64,000 bases of DNA from Oxyruncus cristatus (Eukaryota; Chordata; Aves; Passeriformes; Cotingidae), in assembly GCA_013399855.1 (NCBI GenBank), contig VXAY01005020.1:124001-188000 (forward strand), given 5' to 3'. This document shows positions 35,052 to 47,586 of the stretch, piece after piece. Position 1 is the first letter of the stretch; every line of letters begins with the position of its first letter. The notes beneath the pieces were generated by a model. That model was not told the DNA's origin, did not search any database, and was given only the letters and a program-made list of their open reading frames with translations. The translations under genes and the position numbers were made by a program.

Positions 35052-38000
35052 TTGTAATATGGGAGGCATATGGTGTGTAATTGAGAGTCCATTTCTTATT
35101 CCAGAATGATTCAGCAAATGAGGTGCAAATTTTAAACAACCACAGTGATGTCATCACCCCACATGTGAGTCTCTGGAACAAGACCCTGGCAACACAGGTA
35201 ATGATGTTACTGTACTATAAGTAAGCCAAATATAGATTAAGCAGTTGTAGCACAGATTTCCCAGCTGCAAGCCAAATGAACTCGCCAAAAAGTCCTCTTA
35301 AGACTTAATAAATAATATGTGAACTGTGATATATATGTCAATAAAGCAGCTGAATCAGCCTTTATAACTCTAGAAAAGACACAGTAACGCAACAAGCGTT
35401 CAGGTGACTTACCTAACAACAGTATATAAATCAAACTTTGTGTTTGCATGGTTCAAGTAAAGGCTTTTTCATGTTATTTTCATTCGCATGGGTATGTATG
35501 GATTGTCTGATAGGAAGAATCTTCATCATTCCCGTATATCCCATATATATAGAAAAAATGCAAATGCAAATTACCATTCTCCGAGGAGCAGTGAAACCCC
35601 GTTATCTCAGAGAGAAGAGATTTTCTGGTGAGGTATGCCATTCCAAGGCAGGAAACTTTATGGAGCATGCCTTAACAGCAGATATTTTGTATCTAATTTG
35701 AAAGCTTCATTGCTGAGTTAGTGTTTCCTTCACAGATAGCTGCTGTCTCTCGAGTTTCAAAAGCCACGATATATACTTCAGAAGAGTGAGCAGACAACTT
35801 ACACTGTGCCAAGTGATAGGACGTATTTTTCCCTTGCTTTCATTACTTTCTTTTCTGATGTAGCAAGAAACTTCTGTGCCATAGATACCCATAGCTGTAT
35901 TAAAGAACAGTGTTTATTATGACACAAGGATAAGCTCTGCAAAAAGTTCTCTCATCAGCTACACTTATGTCCTTGCATTCCAAAGACCTAACTGAAATTT
36001 GAATTTCATTTTCCAAAAGTTTTTCTTTTTATTTTTTTTATTTCATGCAAAGTCAAATTATAATAAGTCATAAAATGCTACCAGTCCATAAAGTTTTGTT
36101 TAATTTCCTAATTTTTTCGATGTGTCTTACATATAAAGTGAATTTTAAAATATTGAAACTAACCTTTCAAAACCAACTCCCTCTTCCAACAGCAAGAATA
36201 AGAGACAAGATACTTAAGCCAGATCTTATTCAAAATCTTGTTTATCCACATTTGTACTAGGGCTGTCAACCAGAACAGACCTTTTCTTTATAGTCACAAC
36301 AGACATGTTACAGCAGTTGAGAATATGTCTCAGTAACACAAATTTCCATCAGAAATCCAAATGTACAGAGGTGTATAATCATAACAAATAACAGGAAAAA
36401 AACATGTGCACCTGAAAGTGAATTTTAGGGAAAACCTAAAGCATTCTTTGTTCATCCTTCTCCAAAAATATTGTTTTTTAGTCTGTACACTGATAAGTCC
36501 TAAATATCTCTTCTAATTGATCTGGAAGTTTTAAGTCCTGATGAACATTTCCACGGAGTTTGACTGAGCTCCCCAGTTATTAAGTGAAGGTTCAACACCA
36601 TCTCGGTAAACAAAACTTCCTTCTCTTAGAGCTTACCTGCAGAATAACTCACACTTAAGACACTACGTATCAAATTTGGGCCTCTCTTCAAGTGGTCAAA
36701 TAGAATTAACTCAAACTTCAAAGACCAGATGTAGGACCGATGCATTACAGGGAGGGAATTACTCCATCGACAATAGAGCACTGGTTTGTCCCAAATGAGA
36801 AGTCATGAACCTCTGAAAGCATATATTTATGTGTTCCAGTTCCAGCACTGAGACAACCGGGCTGAGAATAGTGTTTTACTTCTTTTTAATGACTTTGTGT
36901 GCTTCCATTAAGCTCAAATGATCTTAGTTTTTTAACCAATTAGTATTGTTCACGCAGTTAGTGCAAATAGTTATAACCAGATTTACAGTCCTACCACCTT
37001 CCATCTTCTGCCCCTTTCTTATGATCTTGTTAGAGGGTTAACTTACAGCTTTGATTTATGATTGATTGTAGGAAAATGAATTCAGTATGAAATCAGAATT
37101 ATGACAAGACTGTAATATGACAAACAGAAGGGTTTCCTTGTACTAAAAGTAACATCTAGTGAACCAGTCTTTTCACACGTGACAAACAACACTTTCATAT
37201 TTTCTGCATTAAAAATGTATATTATTTTGTCATCTTCTCAAAGTTCAAAAAACCCTAGACAACCCCAAAGTTCTTTACAGAGAGGCTGAAGGCAAAAAAT
37301 GTCACACACGCAAACAAACAGCAGATTTTACTACAGGTGCACGTGCTTGTTGGCCTGTGACTGTAGGATATTCTCTCCCACCACCACTCACTGATTTTTC
37401 TTTGTTTTTTTTTTTTAAAGTAACAATTAACATCTGCTTATACCATTCATAGATGAAAGATAACTTTCAGAATGAAAACTGCTGTACTTATGACCTGTTA
37501 TAAGGGGACCTTCTCTCTCATGTTATTTCAGTAATATCAGAGTAATTTTTGGGTGGCTTTTTGGTTCAATGATGAATTAACAAACCAACCTAGTCTAAGC
37601 AATTTAAAATAGAGAATAGTTTAGCAAAACTTGACAAGCACTGATATTTTCTGTTTGAATTCACTATCAAAGACATACATTGATTTAATTTAAAATGTTT
37701 TGATAAATTGCTTAATTTGTAGTTGAATATTAAAAACAAATTGAAAGATTGAAATATTTTTATCTGAATACTTCAACTATTAAGAACAAATATCCTAATT
37801 TTCTTATTGAAGTACATGTTTGTTTTTCTTTTCTTTGACCATAAAATCCAAAATTCTGTCTCTTTTCCAACGGTTAAAAATCTAGGTGCTTAAATAACCC
37901 TGATTTTTTTTTTTTTTTACACCATGTGTCTTCCATGAAAATATATGTTGTGTTCCATCTCAAAACAGGAATAATTTTCAAAGTATCAGTATGTATTGCA

Positions 38001-39930
38001 AAATGAAACAAAAATAGTTCTTACTTCTTAGTAGACTTGCCAGAATATGTCTTGTTTACTTTGAATGCAAAAGTTAGATTCCATGTGACATGCTGCTACT
38101 GCCACAGTCAACAGTGACCTTTGTTCAAACAAACATCTCTCTCATAGTTAGACTTGGTGTGATAGATTTAACTTACTCTCTGTCAGGATAGGAATGGATA
38201 CTTCCAGCGGTCCCAGCTGGGCAAGCAGAAGAGTGGAAACAGTATCAATGAGCCAGTGGTCTGAGCTAATGTTCAAAAGGAATATAATCTGGGCTAAAGG
38301 ATTAGAGAATGAGGGTCAGCAAATTTATACTGGTTTACAACACTACAGCATATATGTTTATTCATATTAATCATGCTACAATACCCCCCTTGCTTCCCAT
38401 GCAAAGTCCACACGTTTTCCAGTTTAAGTATTTTATCATAATGATTGTGGATAGTTTTGTCCTCTGAGGTTTTACTGCAGTTTACCACTAGATATGTACT
38501 TAATTAGAATGGCAAGGTCAAAAATTAAATGGGAATTCAGGCAAGGACTCCTCTTATTTCACTTTTTCCAGACAAATGATCAAAAATACCATACAATCAG
38601 AGGATTGTTTACAACCTAGAGCCTCATTTCACTATTGGTTTATAAGAATATTCATTTACATTTTTCCCCAATTGCCACTTGTGTCTCTTTAGAATTCCCT
38701 CTCCCCTGCATTCCCCCAGTCTGTTATCCACAACCAATGACTCACAAACAACACTAAGTCTTTCAGCTTTTTCATAAGAAAAGTTAGTGTGATGTAATTC
38801 AAAGAGATCTATCATTTTATATTCCTCCAACAGAAAAAAACATTGCTTTCTATTTTTTTCTGATCTGTAGCTGCACACCTTGAAGAAGAACCACAGAGAC
38901 ATATATAGGAAGCTCAAATGAATGAATCTGCATCTCAGACGCAGGAACATTCACCCATCTCTTCCTGGTGGTGTGGGAGTCAGGTTTACCTCACCACCAG
39001 GTTCTGTAGACAAAAAAATTTTGGGGCTACTTACGCAACGCTTTTCTGAGCTGCAGTCCACTAGAAAGCATCACTTTAACAAACTGTCTGAAAGAATAGC
39101 TAAGGAGTCCTTTAAAAGGTATTGATATATTCAAGCAACCTCTACTGTACAGCAGTGAATTGGCATTTCATTTTATGAATGATAAATTATATTCTGACAG
39201 GAAAACAAACTACTGCTTTAGATACCGATGTAAACAATGTAAGTTTTCGTAGTTCCGTTTGTCCAGTGTGGACATGTAGCAGTTCTGTACTACTCAAAAC
39301 TTGTGAAAACACTCACTTTGTTCATCTACTGAACCATCTGCAAGCTCCCAAACTTGCAATCTCTCACGCTTTCTTTTAAAGGGAAGATTGACGCTTTTTG
39401 CCAGATTTTGATCAGATTTCATCAGATCGTATTTCGTATACATTCCATGGCAATAAACTCATTATCAAATCTAGACATATGATACCTTAAATGTCACCAA
39501 AATCAGTCGTCACCTTCCTGACTAGCTCCTGAACCTGGGCCTAGCCACTTTACTATGGTTTCGGGGAAGATATCCTGATACTCAAGTGTACAAAGAGTGG
39601 TTTAATACAAGGAGCCACACAAGATCATGCAGGAATGAAACACTTCCCTGTGCTCTCAGCCTATTCATGATAAAAAATGCATTTCTATACATGGTACCCA
39701 TGGAACAGAATTGCGTATAAGATGGTCATAACTGTTCTGAAAGGAAATACAGTCTTAATGGGATGAATGCTTATACAATGCTCATTCCAATTTGTATAAA
39801 AAGAAATCTCTCTTTGTATGCAATAATATTTTCCAAAAAAAAACCCCGAGAAAAACAACAACAAAATAAAGGTCATGTGTCATAGTGATTTAATATGCTT
39901 CAATTACGCTCTAGGAGAGCTTTATGGTAC

Positions 39931-40269
39931 TCATATGGGATTTTCAACAGACACAAGTTGAGTCATAAATATTAGCATGGTCAGCAGGTAAGTAAAGAAG
40001 GATGAAGCTCCCAGCACTGCCAGGGAAAACTTTCCAGGGTGTACAAGAAACCTCGAACAGGGCTGTCCCAGTATTTTCCAGGAGTGCAGGAGGTAAGTTT
40101 TCTGGCAGCAGTATTGCCTTTCTTCCAAAAAATGACATCCATTTGGACAATTAATAAAGTTCAGAAGCTGCTGTTCATGGTGACTGTCACAGACAGTGAT
40201 AAATGGCAAATTCTGGCTTAAAAGGAAACCAATGAGCAGGCATAGCAGCTCCCACCTGAACTGTGTCAA
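39931..40269 (-). other. Unassigned open frame, weak exon candidate
   Basis: A 112-codon minus-strand frame with no ATG at its 5' end (it starts on a TTG or upstream in an open frame), so if real it would be an internal or terminal exon. The translation begins with a hydrophobic stretch (LLCLLIGFLLSQ, about residues 8-19), followed by several cysteines (CDSHHEQ, NCPNGCHF, YCCQ). A second hydrophobic segment lies near residues 82-104 (LAVLGASSFFTYLLTMLIF). A pyrimidine-rich CCCTGTCCAAG lies just upstream and could act as a 3' splice site. I do not recognise the family. Chance is the simplest explanation. Confidence 0.15.
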
Positions 40270-41879
40270 TCTTGGACAGGGAATTTCAACCTCCAGCCGC
40301 GTAAGTAAGCAACTCTTTCATGTAAATTAAATTCAAATTTTCATTCAATGAAAAAAAGAGACAAATTAGGACTTCTTCTTCTGGCACTGCACAAATAGGT
40401 CTATTCACACTCCAACAATGATTATACAAGGAAAACTCTGATAATCAACATGTTTCAAGATAGTCTAATATACATTCTCTCAAGGACTGTATGGCCTTTC
40501 ATTTCAGATATTCCTGTACAGATACATGACTAAATTTACAGATGTACTTAAGCCTGGCAATACTTTGTATTATTTGGTATGTGTCTACAGAAAAAGACAT
40601 ATTTATATGTTTTGTAGAATCTTGGATGAAAATAATTATTTACTAGAATGCCAAATTATTTCAGCATTTCAGTCACACATCCACAATGATAGACAGTGCA
40701 AGCTTGTTTGTTTGCTTTTTCAGGCAAGAAATAACTGCACTTAAAAAGCCAACAATATCTGGTTAAATGAACTTTTTATTTTTGCTGAGATTTCTAGAGA
40801 GATAAAAATAATACTGATACAGAATTAAGGCTGTTGGATATGTTGGGTTTTATTATGACATTATAAATACAAACAATTTGCTTTAGAGTTTTAGAAAGAA
40901 ATTAATGTTGAAAAAATCAGTACTGGAAATTGTTGAGGCTGTTGTAGCTGTTGTAGGGAGGGGAACAAATTTGTTTGGATTTCATGATTCATTCTTAGGT
41001 TCTGTTATCCTCTTTCACAGTTAAGGTTAAAACAAAGTATTTGCATAACATTCCAGAGATGTTTTAAATGGCAGGAATGTGACAAGGGAAGCTGAGAACA
41101 TTTTTACTTGCCATGTACTTAAAATACATTTCACAATTAGGGTAGCAATTAAGTATCACTAGATTGTTATGCATGATGTTATCCCAGATGGGAAAATGAA
41201 ATCATACAAATTGTTTTTGATTTTGAAGAAAATCAGTAAGTCACCAGATTTAATGAATACCACTTGAAGACACTGGAAAACATATCTACAGGGAATTTTC
41301 TCCTTTTGAGTTCTACTTACAAAAATTGATAAATAAACATATTATCCAAGAACACCAGAATAACATTAAAGCTGTTTGCCCATCTTTAGAGTATGAAATG
41401 AAGAGGAGCCTTACAACACCTTTGTGTTTTACAACATTTTTTATTTTGTGAGATGTGAACTACCAAAACTTGTGCAGAAACACTTTTTGTATTCAGGCTA
41501 AGAATGCAGTTATTTGGGTTATGCAAAATATTTTTATATAACACACCACATAGTGTGCAGATATATATTTCATGCACTACAAGAATGATTTCTGGACTTA
41601 CTGTAACATGCTGACCATCTGAAAACACAGCTTCTTCACTAGCACTGGAAGTTGTATGTAAAGGAACTTGCAGGCTCTAATGATCTATGGAAATCAGTGA
41701 GAATACATTATTTCACCTAATGTTCTGTTGCAGTAAAAATTTCCTTGGATATTTTTACTCCTTTTCAACAGCTTCAGTATAAAGAAAATAATCACAATAT
41801 GAATGGGGACAATAAAAACCACCTCAAAAATTATTTCTGTATACAGTTGAACTTCTGACCTTCCTATATTTAAATATAG

Positions 41880-41964
41880 TGCTGTCTCATACTGTAATCC
41901 AAAATACAGAACTGTACCAGTTACTAGGAAGAAAATGGACTCTATCCCAGCCAAAACCAGGACA
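41880..41964 (-). mobile_element. Avian ERV LTR fragment, minus strand
   Basis: Read on the minus strand from 41964, the sequence begins TGTCCTGG, continues through GGCTGGGATAGAG and CTTCCTAGTAACTGGTACAG, and then GTTTTGGATTACAGTATGAG. This matches my memory of the 5' end of an LTR that is common in avian, especially passerine, genomes. Only about 85-100 bp is recognisable, after which similarity fades. No internal retroviral sequence, primer-binding site or second LTR is visible, so it is a truncated solo-LTR relic. Confidence 0.55.
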
Positions 41965-43289
41965 AGTGCAAATAGAGGCTTATGGTAGAAAAGATCCTGA
42001 CTTTCCTGGTGCTCACGTTGCTCTAAGAAGGCCCTGCAATGTGTTAACATATTATCAAACCTGATGTCTTTACCTTCTGCCTACCAATTTCTTCGTAATT
42101 GTATTCCGTACAAGTGGAGAACTAAGAGATTTGTCTTCAGGCAGGAGCTAGGAGATGATGTGAATATCATACTGCCTTTTTCTTGTATGTGAGTCGTCAC
42201 TCTTTTCTTGAGCATAGAGTCTTTGAAAAGTCTATTAATTTGATTTATGCCACTTTTTGGCCAGTACAACAGGAAAAAAGCAATTAAATATAATATGCTG
42301 CCCTCATTTCTAATCTATGAAATGACTGCAAAATTCTGAGTCAGTAGCTTCAACAGGAGCCCTGGAGAAAAAAAAATAAAATAATTCAGTCATCTCATGG
42401 AACTAAGAAAGTATTTCTTGTAATGACTTTACAATCCATGACAAGTCTTTCAAGAACTGGAGAATCCACTTATCTGTAGAAAGACAGTTTTAAAACCTAT
42501 AAAGCAACTCAGTTTTGGAAACAGATTCTTGCCAAATGGAATTCAGTGTTCAAACATCCATCAGTAAATAGGCCTTGTTTAACAGAAAACAAATTACGTC
42601 TTCTGAATCTAGTAAGGGTGTGGGCATAATGTCCAGCTGGTGCATTTTTTCACTCTAGGATATTTTCTTGAAATATGAAGCAGGAGCTCAGACTGCTGCA
42701 AACTCTCAGGATTCATTCAACTGCCAGAAAGAGTGGTAATCAAGAAAGCCTGCTGTACTCTTCCAGCACGTTTCAACAAACTCAGAAAAAAAAAAAAAAG
42801 AGTTACAAAATCATGGAATCTGATGATTTTCACATATTTAAAAAACTTACAGATTTTGAAGCTACACTTTCCAAATTAAGTGGCATCAGGTTAGCTACAA
42901 TTTACATGTCAAATGCATTATCTGAGAATGCTATGAGCCAGTAGCTTGAACTTTACAGTATCTGCCTTCAACAGCTGGAGTACCTCCTCCAAAGCCTGTC
43001 TTGCTGCTAATCAATTACATTTTTCCCCCTTTTTCTGAAAGTAGACAATGAATTTCACCAGCTGGCAGAGAGTTCTGGAATCACATTACTTGTGACATTC
43101 CTGGTTAAATCTTCAGATTGTTGAGCTACAGTAAGCCAGGACTGATTAAACTGATCAAACCACTGTTTGCTTCTGCTCATATTAAAAAAACCCAAAAAGA
43201 CCAAAAAAACCCCAACAAATAACAGCTATTGGTATTGCAGTTCCTCTTCTTTTACAGAGTAACCCTCTGAAGCTGATAGGTGAGATAGA
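41965..43289. other. Non-coding stretch, no gene seen
   Basis: No recognised gene or repeat apart from an A-run at about 42787-42799. Short open frames only. Confidence 0.5.
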
Positions 43290-43396
43290 AAGTAGCTTTG
43301 CAGAAGAGAATTGGGGTGTCCTAAAGGTGAGCAAAAGTCAGCAGTGTGCTGGTCTGGTGGCCAATCACACACTGGGCTGTATTAAAAGAGTACAGC
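43290..43396 (+). mobile_element. Old, diverged CR1 fragment
   Basis: Sequence such as AGAATTGGGGTGTCCT, AAAAGTCAGCAGTGTGCT and CACTGGGCTGTATTAAAAG lines up with the CR1 ORF2 block encoding DLGV...[19 protein letters not shown], but with many substitutions. It covers part of the same consensus region as the next fragment at 43779, so the two come from separate insertions. Confidence 0.65.
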
Positions 43397-43778
43397 CATT
43401 AATTAGGCTACAACAATAATTTCAAAGGAAATTTTCTTCATCAAAGCTTATTTTCAATTTTCTTTCAGGAAAAAGAGGAAAAAAAAAAAAGGCTGCTTAA
43501 TGAATATCTTAATCTTTGAGTCATGGCATTCTGATGCTTCATGTACCTTCACATTCATTTTCTTCCACAGACCAATGGTAAAGCATCAGGCACTGCTCAC
43601 AGAAGTCTTTGTAAAACACTTAAAAAAAAGTTTAAAAAAACTCCCACCAAAAAATTTCTTATCTTCATTTCATAAGGTTTCATCAACACCTACACATTGA
43701 AGAATCATTTCTGACGGAATACTGGGGAAAATACACAGTGGCAGAGTATGCAGCAATTGCTCTTATATTTCAGTGATG
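43397..43778. other. Spacer between CR1 fragments
   Basis: AT-rich sequence with A-runs (about 43480-43490) and purine-rich patches. Nothing recognised. Confidence 0.45.
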
Positions 43779-43977
43779 CTGGTTGACAGCAGCTGAAGGT
43801 GAGCCAGCAGTGTGCCCAGGTGGCCAAGGGGCTAATGGCATTCTGACCTTTTTCAGCAACAGTGTGGCCAGCAGGACCAGGACAGTGATTGTCCCCAAGT
43901 GCTGGGCACTGGTGAGGACACACGTTGAGTGCTGTGTCCAGTTCTGGTCCCCTCACAGCAACAAAGGCATTGATTAG
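43779..43977 (+). mobile_element. CR1 ORF2 fragment, truncated at both ends
   Basis: Starts at GGTTGACAGCAGCTGAAGGT and shows GAGCCAGCAGTGTGCCCAGG, GTGTGGCCAGCAGGACCAGG and GAGTGCTGTGTCCAGTTCTGG blocks of CR1 ORF2. It stops near AAAGGCATTGATTAG. Neither the 3' UTR nor the terminal repeats are present, so it lost its 3' end by deletion. The frame is short and broken. Confidence 0.85.
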
Positions 43978-44468
43978 TTCTGCAAACATATAGGGAGGTC
44001 AGTAAGTTTTCTCACTGAGGCATTTTTCATGTTTATACGAGGTCTCTACAGAAACTACTGTTTCTTACCATATTCATGTGGCACCCTGTGGTTTTAACTG
44101 TGTGAATACACATATTTGTCAGTGATACAAAAGCACCTGAAAATAACTGACTGTAGGTATCAGTTTCCTTGACATTCCATTTGTATCTGCAGGAGCCCAG
44201 ATAGCTTCCAGTGGTTTTGGCAGCATCAGTGACAATTGACAAACTCATTCAGAATCTCCAGAATATGCCAATTTTTAACAAGTACTCACATACAAAAACA
44301 CTACTTCCAATCCTGAATTCTGTAATGAAGGGATGAATTGAGAATCTCTGCGTTAGAAAGAGTAACCACCTCCTGACCGTTCTGACAGGGTACGTGCAAG
44401 TCCCTCCTTGCTGTAGCATCTGAAAGAAAATAAACGTGTTTAACTTAATCAGCAATGGTGAGTGGTGG
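43978..44468. other. Spacer between CR1 fragments
   Basis: About 490 bp with no recognised gene or repeat. Confidence 0.45.
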
Positions 44469-45363
44469 GCATTACTGTTCAGTATCTTTGTCGTTGACAT
44501 GGACAGTGGGATTGAGGACACCCTGAGCAAGTTCACTGATGACACCAACCTGAGTGGTGCAGTTGATACACTGGAGAGAAGGGATGGGGCATCCAGAGGG
44601 ACCTGGACAGGTTGGAGGTTCAACGTGGCCTGGGTTGGGCCAATCCCAGGCAAAAATATAGGCTGGGCAGAGAAGTGATCGAGAGGAGCCCTGTGGAGAA
44701 GGACTTGGGGGTGGTGGTTCACAAAAAAACCTCAACATGACCCCACAATGTGTGCTCACAGCCCAGAGAGACAACCGTGTCCTGGGCTACATCAAAAGGA
44801 GCGTGGGCAGCAGGTCGAGGATGGTGATTCTGCCCCTCTGGTACCCCACCTGGAATACTGTGTCCACTGTCCCCAACATAAGAAGTGTTGGCATGGAACT
44901 GTTGGCACGAGTCCAGAGAAGGCCACAAAGTTGAAAAGGTGACTAGAGCACCTCCCCTATGAAGACAGGTTGAGAAAGTTGGGGCTGTTCAGCCTGGAGA
45001 AGAGAATGTTGCATGGAGACCTCAGAGCAACCTTTCAGTCTATGAAGGAAGCTACAGGAAAGCTGGAGATGGACTCTTCATCAGGAACTGGACAAGAACA
45101 GAACAAGGAGGAATGGGTTCAAACTGAAAGAGAGCAGAGTGAGATCAGATATTAGGAAGATATTCTTCACTGTGAGGGTGGTGAGGCACTGGAACAGATT
45201 GTCCAGAGAAGTTGTGGCTGCCCCATCCCTGGCAGTGTTCCAGGCCCAGCTGGATGTGGTTTTGAGCAATATGATACAATGGAAGGCATCCCTGTCCGTG
45301 GCAGGGGGTTGGAATGAGGTGATCTTTAAGGTCATTTCCAACCCAAACAATTCTATGATTCTA
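44469..45363 (+). mobile_element. CR1 LINE, 5'-truncated, 3' end present
   Basis: Starts in the reverse-transcriptase region at about CATTACTGTTCAGTATCTTT and runs through the C-terminal ORF2 (GTTGAGAAAGTTGGGGCTG, GGTTCAAACTGAAAGAG). The 3' UTR reads GGCAGGGGGTTGGAATGAGG and ends with AATTCTATGATTCTAA. There are several frameshifts and one short deletion near 44842, before CCCCACCTGGAATACTG. It is ~0.9 kb long and 5'-truncated. Confidence 0.92.
44470..44678 (+). pseudogene. CR1 reverse-transcriptase remnant
   Basis: An open plus-strand frame encodes the palm-motif end of CR1 RT: LFSIFVVDMDSGIEDTLSKF followed by [16 protein letters not shown]. The catalytic motif reads FTDD rather than FADD, keeping both aspartates. 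The frame is lost soon afterwards, and ORF2 sequence continues in other frames downstream. Non-functional fragment. Confidence 0.8.
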
Positions 45364-47586
45364 ATAAACACTGTATGTGGACTTATTATTCATTAAAATA
45401 TATATCTTATATATTTGGAGGACAGTATAATTTATAATTTTTTCTAATTTTTTTCAAAGAAGAGTTTCTTAAATCATCCAACTCTTACATAATTTGAAGT
45501 TTCAGAGATGTCTAGAAGACAAAAGACATGGTTTGGGGTTAAGAGCCTGAAGCTTAAATGAACACATTTCAACAAGGAGCAGGAAGTGGATAACCAAGCC
45601 TTGGAAGAAATGGAACACATTTCTTTGGCACTATAGGTGGTTCTAAAGTCTGTTAGAAAATCTGTACCACCATGGACACAGTGGTCATAGACTTCTGTAG
45701 ACTTTTTTTTTTTTTTCCATTTTATTTTGGTCACACTTTTCTTGTATGTTTAAGAAGCCAGATTTTTGGAGGGTAATTATAAAACTGTTTGGGTTTTGTC
45801 TGGGTTTGGTTGGTTGGTTTTGGGTGTTTTGTTTTTTTTTCTGGATTTCAGTATGACAATTGACCAGGCTCAGAAATTTGTCCAGTTAGGGACACTAAGG
45901 CAATTCTTTGCTTGCCTGTAATTTTTACCAGTGCTTTTAGGCTCAGAATAGGTATCAGCTGGTCAGCTTTGTCAAGATTTTTGAAGTGATTTAACTTCCT
46001 TTATAAAAGCAGAAACCTTTCCTATCAGGATCACAAGAAAACCACTTGTAATTCTTCCTGGATTCTCAAATTGTAATCCTGAACCTCAGTTATCTGATAA
46101 AGATATATTCCAGAGTGCTCTGTGGCTTTTAAGAGTTTAGCAAGTTGTCATGGTTTAGCCAAACCTTGACACAAGTCAAGAGCTGAGACCTTGCAGATAG
46201 GGTTTTGTCCCCTGCATTCTTCACTTTAATGAGAAACTGAAGATTTACTTCAACAAAAAAATCAGGAAAACAAACAGAATCAACAGCTGCTGTCAAAGCA
46301 AACAGAAGCAGAAGATCACTAGTAAAATCTGGTAGATATTTATGGTAGATCATACATAACACCATATGTAATACACTGATAAAGTGTGTAAGTTTGTCTT
46401 CTCATGAAGACAGATTTGGGCCTTGGCACTGACTTTTATGCCAAAGCTTCAAGTAGTTTTCAGTATCAAATCCCTAAGGAAACAGTTTAAGGACATTTTT
46501 TGTGAACATTAGTGTCTAATGGACATGTTTCCAATCTACCAAATAGGTGTTTTTGTTTCTCTCAAACTATCTAAAATAATTTCTGTATGTTCCTCAGGTT
46601 TACTTAACTCTGAGAAAAAGATATTTCAGTTTATTATTTGTAGTCTATTTTTATGAAACTAGTTTCATCAAGTAATGTGAGGAAAGAAATCCTTATGTTT
46701 AAACATAGATTAATATGCATGAGTTTGTGTGCAAGGAATGCAGTTTGATTTCTCTCGTGGCTCATAGACTCTCATCTTCCAGGGCTCATATTTGCGTTTT
46801 TCATGTACATAAATTCCAAGGAGCAAATCCATGGAAAAGCACAGAAAGCACACGATAAGGTAGAGCATGACAAAAGTTTCTGTAGCGGGATTGGAAATAT
46901 TATCTTCTACCTCCAAAGAAGGAAAATGTTTTTACAGTGGTTGTGGAGCAATTATTTTGAAATCTGTTTGTCATACAAGTGGTAACATCACAGAACAAAA
47001 CCTCTCTTAATGATATGCAAAGTAAGAGTCTCAAATTTGAAAGTTATATTAAAACAAAACACGAATAAGATTATATTGGTCTCTTTATTGTTAGAAACCA
47101 ATATCTGACAAAGTCATATTGCTTAGAAAACTCTATTAAATGATTCCAGCACCTGGAATGTTCCTTTAAATATAAAGACACTATCCCAAATTCAACAGAC
47201 ATGTTTAATTGAAAGACCCATAGAGTTTCAGCTGTAGCTCATGGGTTTTGAGGGAAATAGTCAAGTACTCTCTAAATCATGTACAGGTAGAAAATGTCAT
47301 GTTACTTTCACTTTTTTGTTTCCCATTTCTGTCTGTGTTTGTTAAACAAGAGAAAATCACGAAGGAAAAGAGGTCATACAAATCCTTATATGATACTCTG
47401 TTAGCCGTAGGTAAACTAAATTTCTGTCTAAAAGGCTCTGTAACACATTTATGTAAAAGCACAAAATGCACTTTAAAAATTAATTCAACTGACATAAACA
47501 AAATATTCGATGGCCAGTTTAGAGAATCACCAATAAAACAGAGGACCTGTTCATCATACCTGACAATCCACTTGAGGAAATATTTC
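45364..47586. other. Non-coding stretch, no gene seen
   Basis: AT-rich sequence with a T15-16 run at about 45703-45717 and a G/T-rich patch at 45781-45842. It also holds the weak minus-strand exon candidate at 46710-46916. No recognised gene. Confidence 0.5.
46710..46916 (-). other. Unassigned open frame with one TM segment, weak exon candidate
   Basis: About 68 codons on the minus strand with no ATG at the start of the frame. A pyrimidine-rich TTTTCCTTCTTTGGAG lies directly upstream and resembles a 3' splice site. The translation has a hydrophobic segment (MLYLIVCFLCFSMDLLLGIYV, residues ~17-37), then a basic and aromatic tail (HEKRKYEPWKMRVYEPR) and a stop. An AATAAA-type signal lies roughly 70-80 bp past the stop on the same strand. 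This layout would fit a terminal exon of a membrane protein. No family is recognised and there is no second exon to support it. Confidence 0.15.

Larger units (their letters stand above)
34606..41879. other. Non-coding stretch, no gene seen
   Basis: No recognised gene. It contains a 21-bp direct repeat at 35011-35051, T-rich tracts at about 37405-37416 and 37904-37918, and a minus-strand open frame near 39.9-40.3 kb listed as a candidate only. Everything else is AT-rich with short frames. Confidence 0.5.

Noticed and set aside
41694..42050. 118-codon minus-strand frame as a multi-pass membrane protein gene
   Set aside because: Its N-terminal hydrophobic part is encoded by LTR-like sequence, and there is no exon structure or family resemblance to support a host gene.
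46144..46180. TGTCATGGTTTAGCC at the start of a possible second avian ERV LTR, plus strand
   Set aside because: The first ~15 bases resemble LTR starts I remember from birds, but the sequence after that does not follow any LTR I know. Too short to call.
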